DNA of 64,000 bases, taken from positions 124,440-188,439 of the forward strand of contig VXBP01010406.1 of assembly GCA_013400115.1 (NCBI GenBank). The letters are read 5' to 3'. Positions within the stretch are counted from its first letter, which is position 1. Each line of letters opens with the position of its first letter. A program made the translations under genes and the position numbers. Source of the stretch: Rhinopomastus cyanomelas. Lineage: Eukaryota > Chordata > Aves > Bucerotiformes > Rhinopomastidae. The notes beneath the pieces were generated by a model. That model made no database searches. It had not been told where the DNA came from and was given only the letters and a program-made list of their open reading frames with translations. Shown here one piece after another: positions 43,218-54,115 of the stretch.

Positions 43218-45619
43218 ATTACTGAAAAATCCTCAAACCTTTCTGAATGTTACTGCTATCTATTCGAAACAATGGTTTTCCAAACGTTATAAAGAGCTCC
43301 TTTTGTTATGAAAAATTTCCAGAAAAATAATTAAAGGATGATGTGAATTTACACTGACAGTCTAAGCCCTTTTAAGTTTTGTGGAACGTGTGGCTCTAGG
43401 TCATTTTAGCAAAGTGAAGAAGCTGCCTCTGCTAAAACTGAAAACGCAGAGGCCCTGGATGATTTACCAAAATGTTTTTATATCACGTCTCTTTTTCAGT
43501 AAGTAAAGGTTTCATCTCCATGGGAGAATGCGGCACGCAGTCATTTCCCTGCAAGAGGATTTGCAGGCAGCAGCGTGTGTGACAGTGGGTAAATGCTGCA
43601 CCGCAGCATGGTCGGATGGCTTCAGCATCACAACAAGCCGGTGCGGTTATACCTCCCTCAGCCACAGGGTTATTACATGACACACTTCTTTTCAGAGCGC
43701 TTTTTCCTCTGTGCTACATAGAGAAGGAAGGTAGTGGTTACATATTGTTGTCTAAATCTTACTGACAGGGCAGTCTCAGAATTTTGAATTGGGCCTAACC
43801 ATACAGCTTCACACAGGCAGGAGTGCAAAGCATGGCTCTGCAGCCTGCAGAAATGGTTCTGCTCGTGTTCCGAGTTAGGACGGCAGAAACATCCTTTAAT
43901 TAGTTGCATCAGAACTACCTCCTGCTTTTTGGGGATTTCTTTGTACACGCACGTAGAAGGAGTTATTGGTTCGTCCTGGAAACAGAATTTATGACTGTAG
44001 GGTTAAAAAGAAGTGGAGGGGAGGAGATTTGCTGTATGTTCTGTCCTGTTCAGTTAAGTACTGTCTCCCCAATAACTGGTCTTAATGGCCATGGCAGGTA
44101 TTTTCTCTCTGTTAGCAACCTAACGCTTTGGTTTTTTGCCTAGTAGATGTTTAAGATGTTGCTAGAAACAGCAGATTGCTGTGACGACTTGTGGTTAGGC
44201 AAGCAAGGTGAACACCTTTTCTATCAATACCACACAGAACAATTTCTGGTGCGGTGACATCTCTGAACTTGCCGTCTGGCATCTGTAGGTCCTGAATGTT
44301 AGAACTCGAGGGGACACCATAGCAGACTCAGTGCTCATGGCTTCCCCCATTGTGGCAGCCTGGGAACCAGCACCGTGCAGCAGGGTGAGAGAGTGAAGGG
44401 CCATCACACAGTGATCAAAAGCTGCTTTGCAGGACCTAACGAGCCCAAACTGTTCGTAGGTAGATTTGACACCTATAGAAATGGAGGGAAGAACTGCTGT
44501 AACCGGAGGCGTTGATCTTGCTGCTAGGAGGAGTGTCGCGGTTCAGCAGTGGCCTTTGTCAGATGCTGAACTGAGAAGAGAGAACTGAAGCTTCTGGAAA
44601 ATGAAATGCTGCTGTCGAGACCAGAGAGAGCAACACAGCCATAATGAGCCGAAACTTCTTTGCCTGGCACTGCGTCTCCGCGTTGTCACCCGTGCGGTAC
44701 CAGAACTCTCAGTATTGCAATAGTCGGGTAAATTGTGAGGAAACGGATTTCAAATTGAATTTTCTTAATGAGGTCAGACCCAGACAGAAAACTGAAGCAT
44801 GAGTGGATGTGTTTATACATCCAGAAGTCAGCTAGCAGATGGCTCTAGATGGAATACTGATAACGAATAAAGGACTATTTTAAGTCTGCTCTTCTCACTT
44901 AAAATGCCTGATGACCAATCTTCTATAATTCTGAGAAGCAACTGTGGTAAGGCGTTTGTAAAAACACAAAATCTGTGCTGCCTGCTGATTATCAAAGCCG
45001 TTTAGCACATCAGATGTCACTCCAGATTACCAGCTGCATTTCAGCTGGACTGGAAACAACATACAGATCAGTAATAATGCAATGCTGTGTACCTTAAGGT
45101 TAAACGTCTGCCAAGACAACCAGTGCTAATGGACTGTGACATTTTTCAAGCCATAGGCCTGACATTACTTGCTGTGTCAGGGTGAAGTGTTTACAACCAT
45201 CTCACTCCATATTACAATATATTAGGACGTCATTCTTCTCCCTTGTGCGTGCTGCAAGTTTTCTGACTGCACCTAGTGCCACAGCAACAGCATCAGCAGC
45301 CAGCCCACGTGTAAAAGCAGCGCTTTCCAGGTTCTCAGGAGCTCTGAACGGCGCTGTCAGTGGTGTTTGATTCAGTCCAGCATGTCCTGGAAGGGTTCTG
45401 TTCAGTATATCACAACTTTAGAACACATGCTGCGGCTAACACTGCACAAATACAAACCCACAGGGGACCAGATGTGCAACTGTGACTCCTCTGAGTAGCA
45501 TCTCCCTGCACATGGAGTGCTGACAGTACAAACGGCTTAATGCAGGGAAAAAGAACAAACCCGGGTCGAAAAGTTCATGCCAAAGGTGTCTGCTAAATTC
45601 ACTGTACCAGGTTAGCTCT

Positions 45620-46030
45620 TGGAATTATTTTTTTATAAGGAAGATTTAAAACAATATTTTGCATTAACAAGACTCAAATGACTAGACTAGGTAAATGGTA
45701 AGTACACCTGGATAGCTTTTAATAACCTTTAAATAATATCTCCTAGTATTAAGAACTCATTAAAGAAATAGGGAAGAATTAGCCATTAGGGGCCCATTTA
45801 ATAACAGATTGTTTCAATGTCCTCATCTCATAACAGCTCTTGCTAAATATAGGGCTTTGTTTCAAATATTAAGATGCTTCCTCTTGCTTCTGTTTATTGT
45901 GTTTTCCTTATTTCCATGAAACGTGATGCTTCTGATTATTATGAAATGTTGTATTTTGTCCCGTATTGAACAGCCTGTAATGCATCGATGCTTTTCTGAT
46001 CATTTATATTTTGTGACACTTTTTTCCAGT
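45620..46030. promoter_or_regulatory. AT-rich candidate upstream enhancer with MEF2 site
   Basis: No repeat. Contains CTAAATATAG (45843-45852), a full match to the MEF2 consensus YTAWWWWTAR, next to CATTTAATAACAG and TTTCAAATATTAAG. It is about 1 kb upstream of the CpG island. One such MEF2 match is expected by chance in a window this size, so the role is inference. Confidence 0.2.
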
Positions 46031-46382
46031 GGCTAAAATATCAACCAGAAAAGAATATTTGGTTTGTTAATGCAATTTTTGCCTGTTTTGGAGAGTTTTT
46101 TGTAGGTTGGATTTTTTTTTTTTCTCTGTTCAGTTGTGCACTGTCCCTCTTGTAGGTGTGGGTGTACGTACACCAACGATGTAAAACTTCAATCTGGAGG
46201 GCCACCAGTGCCGTAGAGTTTGTGACAGTACCTCCAGCAGTGGTTCCAAGTGAATTCCAAGAGAATGCGAATCCGTCACCAGAACACATTTAATGTCTGC
46301 GTGGTGTTCAGGTCAATTACTCGTGTATGGTCCTGTTATGCACAGATGTGGCTTCAGTGTGGTTTTTATTTAGTGCTTTAAA

Positions 46383-46770
46383 TCCTTCAGAGAAAGGGCT
46401 GTTCTGCCTGCAGAAGGCTCCAGCAAGGACTTTATAGCAGCCTTCCAGTGCCTGAAGGAGCTACAGGGAAGCTGGAGAGGGACTTTTTACAAGGGACTCC
46501 AGCGATAGTACAAGGGGGATAGTTTCAAGCTACAAAAGGGGAGATTTAGATTAGATCTGAGGAAGACATTTCTCCCTGTGAGGGTGCTGAAGCGTTGGAA
46601 CAGGTTGCCCAGGGCCGTTGTGCTCTCCATCGCACCAAGTGTTCAAGGCCAGGCTGGATGGGCCTCTGGGAAACCTGGTCTGGTGCGAGGTGTCTCTGCC
46701 CCCGGCAAGGGGTGGGAACTAGATGGTCTCGGAGGTCCCGTCCGACCGTAGCCATTCTGTGATTCTATGA
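46383..46770 (+). mobile_element. CR1 LINE 3' fragment abutting the CpG island, CpG-rich
   Basis: AGAGAAAGGGCTGTTCTGCC, GATCTGAGGAAGACATTTCT, GAACAGGTTGCCCAGGGCCG and the 3' UTR with GGTGGGAACTAGATGGTCTC, ending CCATTCTGTG, ATTCTATGA. Only about 25 bp separate it from the GC-rich promoter. Its last 210 bp hold nine CpGs (GCGAGG, CCCGGC, CTCGGA, CCGTCCGACCG among them), whereas the sister copy at 15799 has two over a similar length. Confidence 0.95.
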
Positions 46771-47024
46771 AAAACCAGGGGCAGCGTCGCTCGAGATAAA
46801 GGGACGGGAGCCATGACCGTTTCCGCCCGCTCAGGTTCCCGGCGCCGGTTCTGGGGGCGGTTCTGGTGCCGCCGGTGTCGCGCCGCGACCGCCCGCCCGC
46901 CCGCGCCGCCCCTGGGCGGGAGGGGAGAGGAGAGGAGGAGAAAGGAGGAGAGGGCAGAGGCGGGGCCGGCCGTTGCGGTGTAAACAAGGCGGGGGCCGGG
47001 TCCGAGCTGATGTCAGCGGGTCAC

Positions 47025-47099
47025 ATGGAGCCTCTTATGGGCCGGGGGATGGCGGCCCGGCGCGGCTCTGCGCTGGCAGCCGGCGGCGGCTGCTGCTGA
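47025..47099 (+). other. upstream ORF in the putative 5' leader
   Basis: ATG at 47025 opens a 24-codon frame (MEPLMGRGMAARRGSALAAG, then GGCC) ending at TGA 47097-47099. It is not in frame with the candidate start at 47187. If the transcript begins upstream of 47025, it would be a uORF; the next ATGs (47037 and 47049) share its frame. Confidence 0.35.
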
Positions 47100-47186
47100 G
47101 GCGGCGGTTCGCGCCAGGGCCCAGCCCGCCCCCCACCTCCTCCGCCCGCCGCTCCCCGCTCCGCTCCCGCCGCTTCGCCCCGACAC

Positions 47187-47217
47187 ATGATGTGCGTTGT
47201 GCTCGCCGCGATGAAAG
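47187..47217 (+). CDS. candidate first coding exon (partial), unidentified gene
   Basis: Two adjacent ATGs (47187 and 47190) start a frame MMCVVLAAMK that runs to the donor AAAG|GTAACG at 47217/47218, ending in phase 1. If intron 1 were not removed the frame would stop at TGA about 13 codons later. The upstream GC-rich leader is typical of a regulated vertebrate gene with a long first intron. I do not recognise the peptide, so no gene name is given. The exon could instead be wholly 5' untranslated with the start codon in exon 2. The context before the first ATG (CGACAC) has C at -3, which is weak; ATG at 47190 has A at -3, which is better. Confidence 0.4.
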
Positions 47218-48114
47218 GTAACGAGGGAGCCGGGAGAGCCCGACCCGAGCGCCGCTGATGCGAGGAGGCGGCGGCCCCTGGCTCGGGGGGTTGGGGGGGT
47301 GGTGTTGCAGGGCGGTTCGGTTCGGTCCGGTCCGGCGGGGTCTCGGAGCGGGACGAGCTGGAGGTTGCGGATAACGTGGCGGGGTCCGAGCGCCTGCACC
47401 CGGCTGTAGAAAACCCGCAGCAGCCCCTGGCAGAGCGGGAGGGAACGTGCAGCATCCTTGGCTGCCGATGGGGCTAAAACCCCGTGAAACGCGCCCTTCC
47501 GCAAGGGTTCGGATTTTTAAAAAGAAAAAAAAAATCAGAGCTACTTAGTGATATTTCTACATTTATTTTAAAATTTTTTTAAAGCCATTTTAAGTGTTTT
47601 CCGCTCGCCGGACCAAGTTGTCCGTTAGGAGCGATGTCAGACCGAGGAGGGTCGAGCGAAGTTTTTAATGCGAAACGCCAAGTTTTCGAGGTTCGGTTTG
47701 AGCCTGCCCCGAGTCCGAACTAAATGAGGTTCACAGCACGACGTTGCCTATTTAAAGCCACGGTTTATGTTGTAATCTTCACCCATTTTAGTTCGGAGAC
47801 CACTGAAAGACTGTCGTGTTTAAAGTGTATCACTGCCGATACTGGGATTTAGTGCCTCCACTAAAATATTAAGCTTGCACCCTTGAAAATATTTTGATGC
47901 GTTTTGTAGGCAAAGTTTCTCTTTAAAAAAAAAATGCTTGGAAAAAGATTGAATTATGCTTCAGTTAGAGACTAATTTCTTTTTTCCCCTCTTTTTTTAA
48001 CCCCCAGTTTGCAAGAACAGTAGCAGGCAGCCCAGTGTTTGAGGAACAGTGGTTTTCAATTACCAGGGTTCCTTTTCTTCTTAGAGAGAAGCCTGTGCAA
48101 ATAAAAGAAAAGCA

Positions 48115-48180
48115 CTAGATTCATTAATCATTAGCCGTGCCGAATGTATTTGGCAAGAAAACGTAATTGGGTTGATTCAA
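48115..48180. promoter_or_regulatory. homeodomain-rich patch in the intron, candidate enhancer
   Basis: ATTCATTAATCATTAGCCGT followed by GTATTTGGCAAGAAAACGTA and ATTGGGTTGATTC: clustered TAAT cores and an NFI-like TTGGCA. About 900 bp downstream of the putative exon. Function is inference. Confidence 0.2.
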
Positions 48181-49730
48181 ACACTTCCATCCCTAGTAAA
48201 AGGAAACGTTTGGGTTTTTTTAAGTGCAGAACTACATGGATGCTTTAGCAGTCTCTTAAATTTCTGCGTGTTCTGATAAGAGGTTTTCAGCATATCCCTC
48301 AGAAGCCAGTTAGAACCGTGAAATAAAATGTGTTTCAGAAAATAACAAGGGAAGTTCAGAAATTAAAACAAATTGGGGGGAGGGAGGTAATTGCTTTCTA
48401 TATTTCTAGACAGAGAGTGAAGGTGTGTTGTAAAAGAACAAGAAGATGGTTTTCAGCAACTCAACTTTGAAATTTCTGTGTGATTGTATTTTATACTTTC
48501 TTGCAAGTTTCATTTAAACCAATTTCCACGGATGTAAAACCTTGAGAGAGCTCAGCTTTGGGGTTTTAAACTGTAATTCCTAATGGCTTTATTATGAAAG
48601 TGCTTAGGTCTGTGTGGGTTTGGGGGAAACACTTGTTCATTTCAACTGTATTTTGCACTATTTCACTTACCCGCCTATTGGCAAACTTTGTTGGTATCTT
48701 AGCCTTTCTCTAGTTTGCTGGACAGGGTTCAGCTGGAGGAAATGTGGTATTTGTCTTAAAGTGACCTCTGACTGCTGCAAAATAGGTGATCTGCATGGCA
48801 ATGTTGTGATTTGAGAGCATAGGGAAGGTGGCTTTACTGGACACTCAGAGGTACGAAAGGAAAATGTGAAACATGTAGGTGAATTGAATATTTTATTTAT
48901 TGTTGTTAGCACTTCTTCACTTTTACAGCTCTGAACTTAAAGGGTGGGAAATTTGGGTTTGCAGGAGAATATGGGATGTTACACATTTCCATACTTTTAT
49001 TTTGTTCTTTGCAGTGAAAAAGAAGAGAAGTAATTCCTGTTGCTGTTCAGGTAGCTCAAAGTGATACCATAAGAAATGAATCTGTGAGCAGTTGTATTTT
49101 TCACGCAGCGTAATGTCCTGGCAAATGTGTTTCATTTTGAAAAATCCTCGACTTTGACTGTAACAGATTTGAACAAGTAAAGCTGTTGGCTCATCGGTAG
49201 CTGCACTTGAAGAGCTGGAAAACAAACTAGCCCAGTGAAGAGGCTGGAGATGTCCTTAAGACAGACTGTGATAAGAAATGTAACCAAGCAATGATTTCAA
49301 GCAGAAAGGAAAAAAAAGGTCTTATTTCTAATTCTAAGACAATAAGCAGTGATGGAGCATCAGAGTCATAGTGACTGAGTGCTTTGTAGATTGATGAGTT
49401 TTTACAAATTATTTATTGACTGTTGTGAGTCTGTGTGGAGGATTCAGGAAGCCTTTGAGATACTGCAGGCCAGTTAACCAGACGATTGCTACCAACAGAA
49501 GCTTACAAAGGAATCAGATCACTTTTCCAGTATATTCATTGCAATGGATGATGCTGCTGTGGAAGTCTGCGCTAGCCAATGCTTCAAGGTTGACCTCAAG
49601 GAGAATAGTACTGAGTGCTGTCACTTGGTGAGCAAACACTCAATGCTGTAGAGTAGAAACATGGATTTGGTGGTTGTGCCAGTACATAACTGGAGGTGAG
49701 CCCAAGGCAGAGGGAGCAGAACTCGAAAGT

Positions 49731-49790
49731 GTGGTATTTTACAATTTTGTGGTATTTTACAATTTTGTGGTATTTTACAATTTTGTGGTA
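49731..49790. repeat. tandem repeat, 18-bp unit, 3.3 copies
   Basis: GTGGTATTTTACAATTTT is repeated three times without mismatch (49731-49784), plus GTGGTA (49785-49790). Perfect identity means recent expansion; copy number is likely polymorphic. Confidence 0.95.
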
Positions 49791-52700
49791 CCTGCATCAT
49801 AGAAAGAGGAGAGTTAAACAGGCTTGGTGTTGAAGAGGGCTGAAGTACTGATATGTACTCTCATTAGGCCCGGGCAGAACGCTTTAGTCTACTGATGGAC
49901 TTATAAAGTGTGAAAATGAACCTAGCAATGGTTTTATTTTCCTTCATGTGGACATGACTAGTTTGGGGCTGTATGGAGAAGCAGATGCATGTTTTCTAAA
50001 CTTTTTCTGCCTGGATCCGTTTGCTGCTAAGGTCGAATTTGAGCTACTAATCCTGACTTTGGTTGTGTGGACATCAACAAAGTTGAATCTAGTGCTGTTT
50101 TGTGGGAGATAAACCAGATAAATAGGGTCAGTTGTTGATTGTAATGAAAATTGTTTCACTTTGAGGTCTGTACTTGGATTGTTCATGACTTATATGACTG
50201 ATTCTGTCTCTGGATGAAAATTCAATCACTTCAAAACACCTGTTTGAGGAAGCAGACTGCTGGTTTCCATATTAGTGCACACGATTTTTGGATCTTGCTG
50301 TGTTTTTTCTGACTCCCCAAACTGGAGTTGGGCAGATGAGCAGGTTTTCCCTCGCTGCCTAGCTGTAGTGCTGACGGGAAGGAGCTTTACTCGTGGCAAC
50401 CTCCACGTTCCGGACTCGACAGAAGGAGGATGGTTGGCTGGAGATTTATGTAGAACTACCTACTGGGGGTGAAATTTTTTGCTCAAGCCTGACCTTTTGA
50501 CATGTTTTTTCAATCGTATGTCTTGGCACCAAGTTGCCAGGGTGTTGGTAATTACTGTTTTTCACCATGGAAAAATAATCTTGCTGTGGGTTTAAAAGAG
50601 GTTGCTTTGCCAATTGAAGCACGTTTCAGTTTGCCTGCACTGGGGCACTATTGAAAGACAAATCCAATTTAGCAAATACCCTGGTACAGAACTTGTGTTG
50701 ACTAAATATTAACAGAATCTGGCCTTTGGAATTGCTCGCTGAGAGGCTGTTTTCTCACTGCTTTAATTTGGTTGAACCGATGTGAATGAGCTGCTTGTAC
50801 CTGAGACATTTGTTGCATCACATTTGCTGGGTAAGACTGGTTTGAGGTTTCTTGCTGAAATGTACTTTTTCAGGCCCTTTGAAACACTCTCAAGATTTGC
50901 AAGTAAAAGGAGAGGAAATCTGTCTTGATGTCTCACCCTGTGATAATCAAAGGCAGTTACTTGCTGCATACAAGTCTGTTTGGGGACACTCCTTTTATGT
51001 AGGGAGAATCTGTATGTCCTGTTTAAGTCAGTGAAAAATGCGGGTGCTCAACATCTCACTAGATCAAACTCTTTAAAATTATTCAGAGCCCTTGTCTATC
51101 TGAAACGGTGAGCATGTTCCAGCTGGCTGGCTGGCAGTGAAGTCTTCAAAATAACTGGGATGATCTGGAATACTTGGGACAGAACTGGTCCATGGACACC
51201 AGGCAAAGACTTGAGTACCCTTTATTTGAGGGGAAAAAAAATAATCTCAGAAGGGATGAGGCTATTGAAGTGGGTAGTTGAACATCGTAGGTGTTAAGCT
51301 TGTGGTCTCTGCACAGCTATTGTCATTGTGTTTTATCTGGAAAGCTGATGTGAGAGGTTGGGGGGAGATGGCAGCTGGTCCAGTATGTGGTGCAAGGGAA
51401 TGGCCCACAGCTCTGCAGGTTGGCTCTGCAACGAGGAGGTGAATGTTTGTACTGGCATTTCTTACTTCTGGGAGCAGTGTCTAGAGACCTCAGTCAAGAA
51501 CTGAGTCCTCTTTGTATTATTTCCCCAACACATATGAAAAAGACTGATTGCTCTGCTCATTTGCCATTATGCACCCTTGCTGCTTGAGGGGGTTTTTCTA
51601 GGATGATGTGGCGCTCAGCGTTAATGTCGAAGGGCTATAAATCTCCTTTCTTGCTTCTCTTGACTACAGTAGAGCATAGAAGTGATTGTAGTTGTGCACT
51701 AATTACAGGCAAGGTTGTTAGCATTTCATCTTCACTACACACCAGAATTCCTAACTAGTTTTATTTGTTCCTAAACTAAATCAAAACTGTGAAGTCTTTG
51801 TGCAGGTGTGTGCAGTCTGACTTTGCAGCTCTCTAATATCAGAGGAAGTTGAGATGCAGCACATTGTTTTCTTTTCTCTAGGCAGTCCCATGAGATGAGT
51901 TTTTGTAGCGTGCAAAGTAACTATGTGACAAGAATTGATTACTGTAGTCAGACCTGATACCTTATAATGATTATCCTGTTGGTTTTTTTCATTTGCAATG
52001 AGAGGAAAGAAAATAATTTACCTTTGTTGTATTTATCCGTGAGCTGTAATTTGCAATTAGAGCTCCTGCGAGATCAAGCAGGCAGTTGTTCTCCCCTTTT
52101 GTGATTTGCCTTTTCCTTCAGGACTGGCATCTAAGGGATATGCACATAACTAATGGGGTAGCAACTGTCTTCCAAACTTTCTGTTCCTTTTTGAAGATAA
52201 TGATTTTTTTCCCTTTTTGTTTTTTGCTGCAAACATTAATGGGGAGGGGAGGATTCTATTCTCCCGGTATAGCTGTGGTGGGAGAAAAACGTGATTATAT
52301 AGAGCAGATCTCTGCTTGTTGGATCAAAAAAACCCACAATACGGACTGGAAAGCTGAAGTAAGAGCCTTGTTAGTGGATCTGGCAGGTTCTTCTACACGT
52401 TGTGCTGCTTTAAAGAGACTTGCCTGTAGTTAACACAGCCTTTAGTTTGATCAGGCTTTTCACTTTTCTTGCTAGAGGCGTTTAGGCTAAGAAGTTCTGC
52501 AAAATATAGGTTGGCAAGCTTGGTGCAGTTTCAGGCTGTTTCCCAGTTGCCTGCACCTTATGTTGAGAACTAGGGAGTGAGTGAGGGTGGCAGTGACTCA
52601 TGGGGTGTCGAGCTGTTCCCCTCTTCAGAGGGGGTTAGCTGCAGGGGGGAGCTTGCTGGCAGGCTGAGAAAAGTCAGATGAGTGCTGGGGAGAGCCCCTT

Positions 52701-53957
52701 GTGATACCAGCGCCCCACGCTGAGGTTGGCTGCTCTGGCTCACACACGGCTCCCCGTGTCTGTAGAAAAACATACCTACATTAGTGTTTTCTTCCCTTTT
52801 CCTTTTGGGGTTAGAGGAAGGTCGAGCTTTCATGGATATCCAGGAAAATCCAAGTCCATTGCCATGAATGTTGCGGCATCCGTCTCTCTTCCTAATCCTG
52901 CTGCCACTTGCTTTGTGCTTGTGTAGCGTTGCCCGGGAGCACAGAGCTGAGGCTGTTCTTGGCCATGCGGTTGCAGCCTGAGACAGATGATGCTCCTTGT
53001 GCTCTCACATGAGCAAAACTCCCTCCCAAAGAAGTCTGGGGGCTCCTTGGCACTACTTGGAGGGGGGGGTACCCTGAAGTCCTCATCATCAAACATCACT
53101 GCTACTAGTGAATGCGATTGGGTGCATCCTAATGTGAACTTGCAGTGATCAGCAGCACCCACTGCTTGGCTCCACCATGCTGAAGTAGTTTACTTCAGTA
53201 AGGTCATGATTTCACTGTAAGTTTTGTGTTTTCTTCCCTGTGTGTTGGAGAGTGATGCAGGACCTACAGCTTATGGCTCTTCTGTTTGGTGATGCCAGCT
53301 TTTCAGCCATTTGTCCTGCTGCATCCATAACCATCTAGGCTAAAATCAATGTCGAGAGAGAGGTATAATCATCCCAGCTTTCATTTTAAGAGCATTTATC
53401 TCCCAAGCTTAATTAAAGCTGCTTGGATGTAAATAAGTCTAACCTCTTCACTTCTGAACAATGCAAATAGAACCGTCAGCATACTTACAGGGTATCGGCC
53501 ATATAATTATCGTGTCATGTTTGTGTTCTTTGAAATACCAGGCTATTTATTGCCATTTAGTCCTCGGACAAGGTGCTTCATAAACCCGACTGCATGGCTA
53601 TTTATGCGCTTTAGAAGAAGTTGATCATTCTCCAATGAGGGGGTGGAAAAGTGACATTAAATCTTTACATAGATGCACCTTGACAAAGGGTTTGTCAGAC
53701 CGTGCGTCCAGACCAAAGTGTCACCACAAACTTGGTTTTTGTCTGGCTGACAGAGCAGCACGCACTGTGTTCCCACGTGCCAGGACTGTTTTTCACTGGC
53801 TGTAGGGTGGTGCTGGTCAGGGCTGCAGCGGCACCTGGTCTGGTAGGTTCTGCTTGGGTCTTCTGCCCCCTCTGATCACAGCTGGCATGTTGGGAATGCT
53901 TTCTGCACTGAAAATAGGAAGAGGTCCTGTCACAATTTGCACATGCACTGCACAAGG

Positions 53958-54115
53958 AGGTTGTAGCTGCTCCATCCTTGAAAGTGTTCAAGGCCAGTTT
54001 GGATGGGGCCCTGGGCATCCTGGTCTGTTGAGAGATGTGTCTGCCCCGATGGCAGGGGCTTGGGACTGAGTGATCTCTAAGGTCCCTTCCAACCCAAACC
54101 TTTCTGTGATTCTGT
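53958..54115 (+). mobile_element. CR1 LINE 3' tail
   Basis: AGGTTGTAGCTGCTCCATCC, AGTGTTCAAGGCCAGTTTGG, ATGGGGCCCTGGGCATCCTG and the end CTTTCTGTG, ATTCTGTG. It is the first CR1 piece downstream of the CpG island. Confidence 0.93.

Larger units (their letters stand above)
42393..46382. other. 4-kb CR1-free stretch upstream of the promoter
   Basis: Single-copy sequence lying just upstream of the CpG island. It contains a 29-bp imperfect tandem duplication (43158-43217) and an AT-rich stretch (45620-46030) with a perfect MEF2 word CTAAATATAG at 45843-45852. No coding-like region is visible. Confidence 0.5.
46780..47500 (+). promoter_or_regulatory. CpG-island promoter, TATA-less
   Basis: The only CpG island in the window: very GC-rich with many CpGs from about 46795 to 47480, falling to AT-rich at 47515. 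Elements seen are a purine-rich GA tract (46917-46955), a GC box GGCGGGGCC (46959-46967), a CRE-like TGATGTCA (47008-47015), an M-box-like TCACATG (47021-47027) and the YY1 word GATGGCGGC (47048-47056). YY1 words of this kind usually lie just downstream of the start in TATA-less promoters, so transcription probably starts around 46950-47045 on the + strand. The downstream donor at 47218 supports that strand. Divergent transcription is possible. Confidence 0.85.
47218..53957 (+). other. putative first intron, 5' part
   Basis: Begins with GTAACG and runs 6.7 kb without any CR1. It contains a short tandem repeat at 49731-49790 and an enhancer-like patch at 48115-48180. The strong pyrimidine tract and CCCCCAG ending at 48007 would, if used, put a stop 12 codons after the junction, so I do not call an exon there. 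Confidence 0.5.

Noticed and set aside
44440..44560. CGCGGTTCAGC and similar words as a tRNA B box
   Set aside because: No matching A box, cloverleaf or terminator T-run at the right distance; no tRNA found anywhere in the window.
47013..47504. 163- and 144-codon minus-strand ORFs in the CpG island
   Set aside because: GC-rich DNA has few stop codons. Proline/arginine/alanine-rich peptides are typical shadows, and the splice donor argues for the + strand.
47978..48007. Long pyrimidine tract and CCCCCAG as acceptor of exon 2
   Set aside because: Joining it to the 47,217 donor gives a stop after about 12 codons, and there is no good donor behind it.
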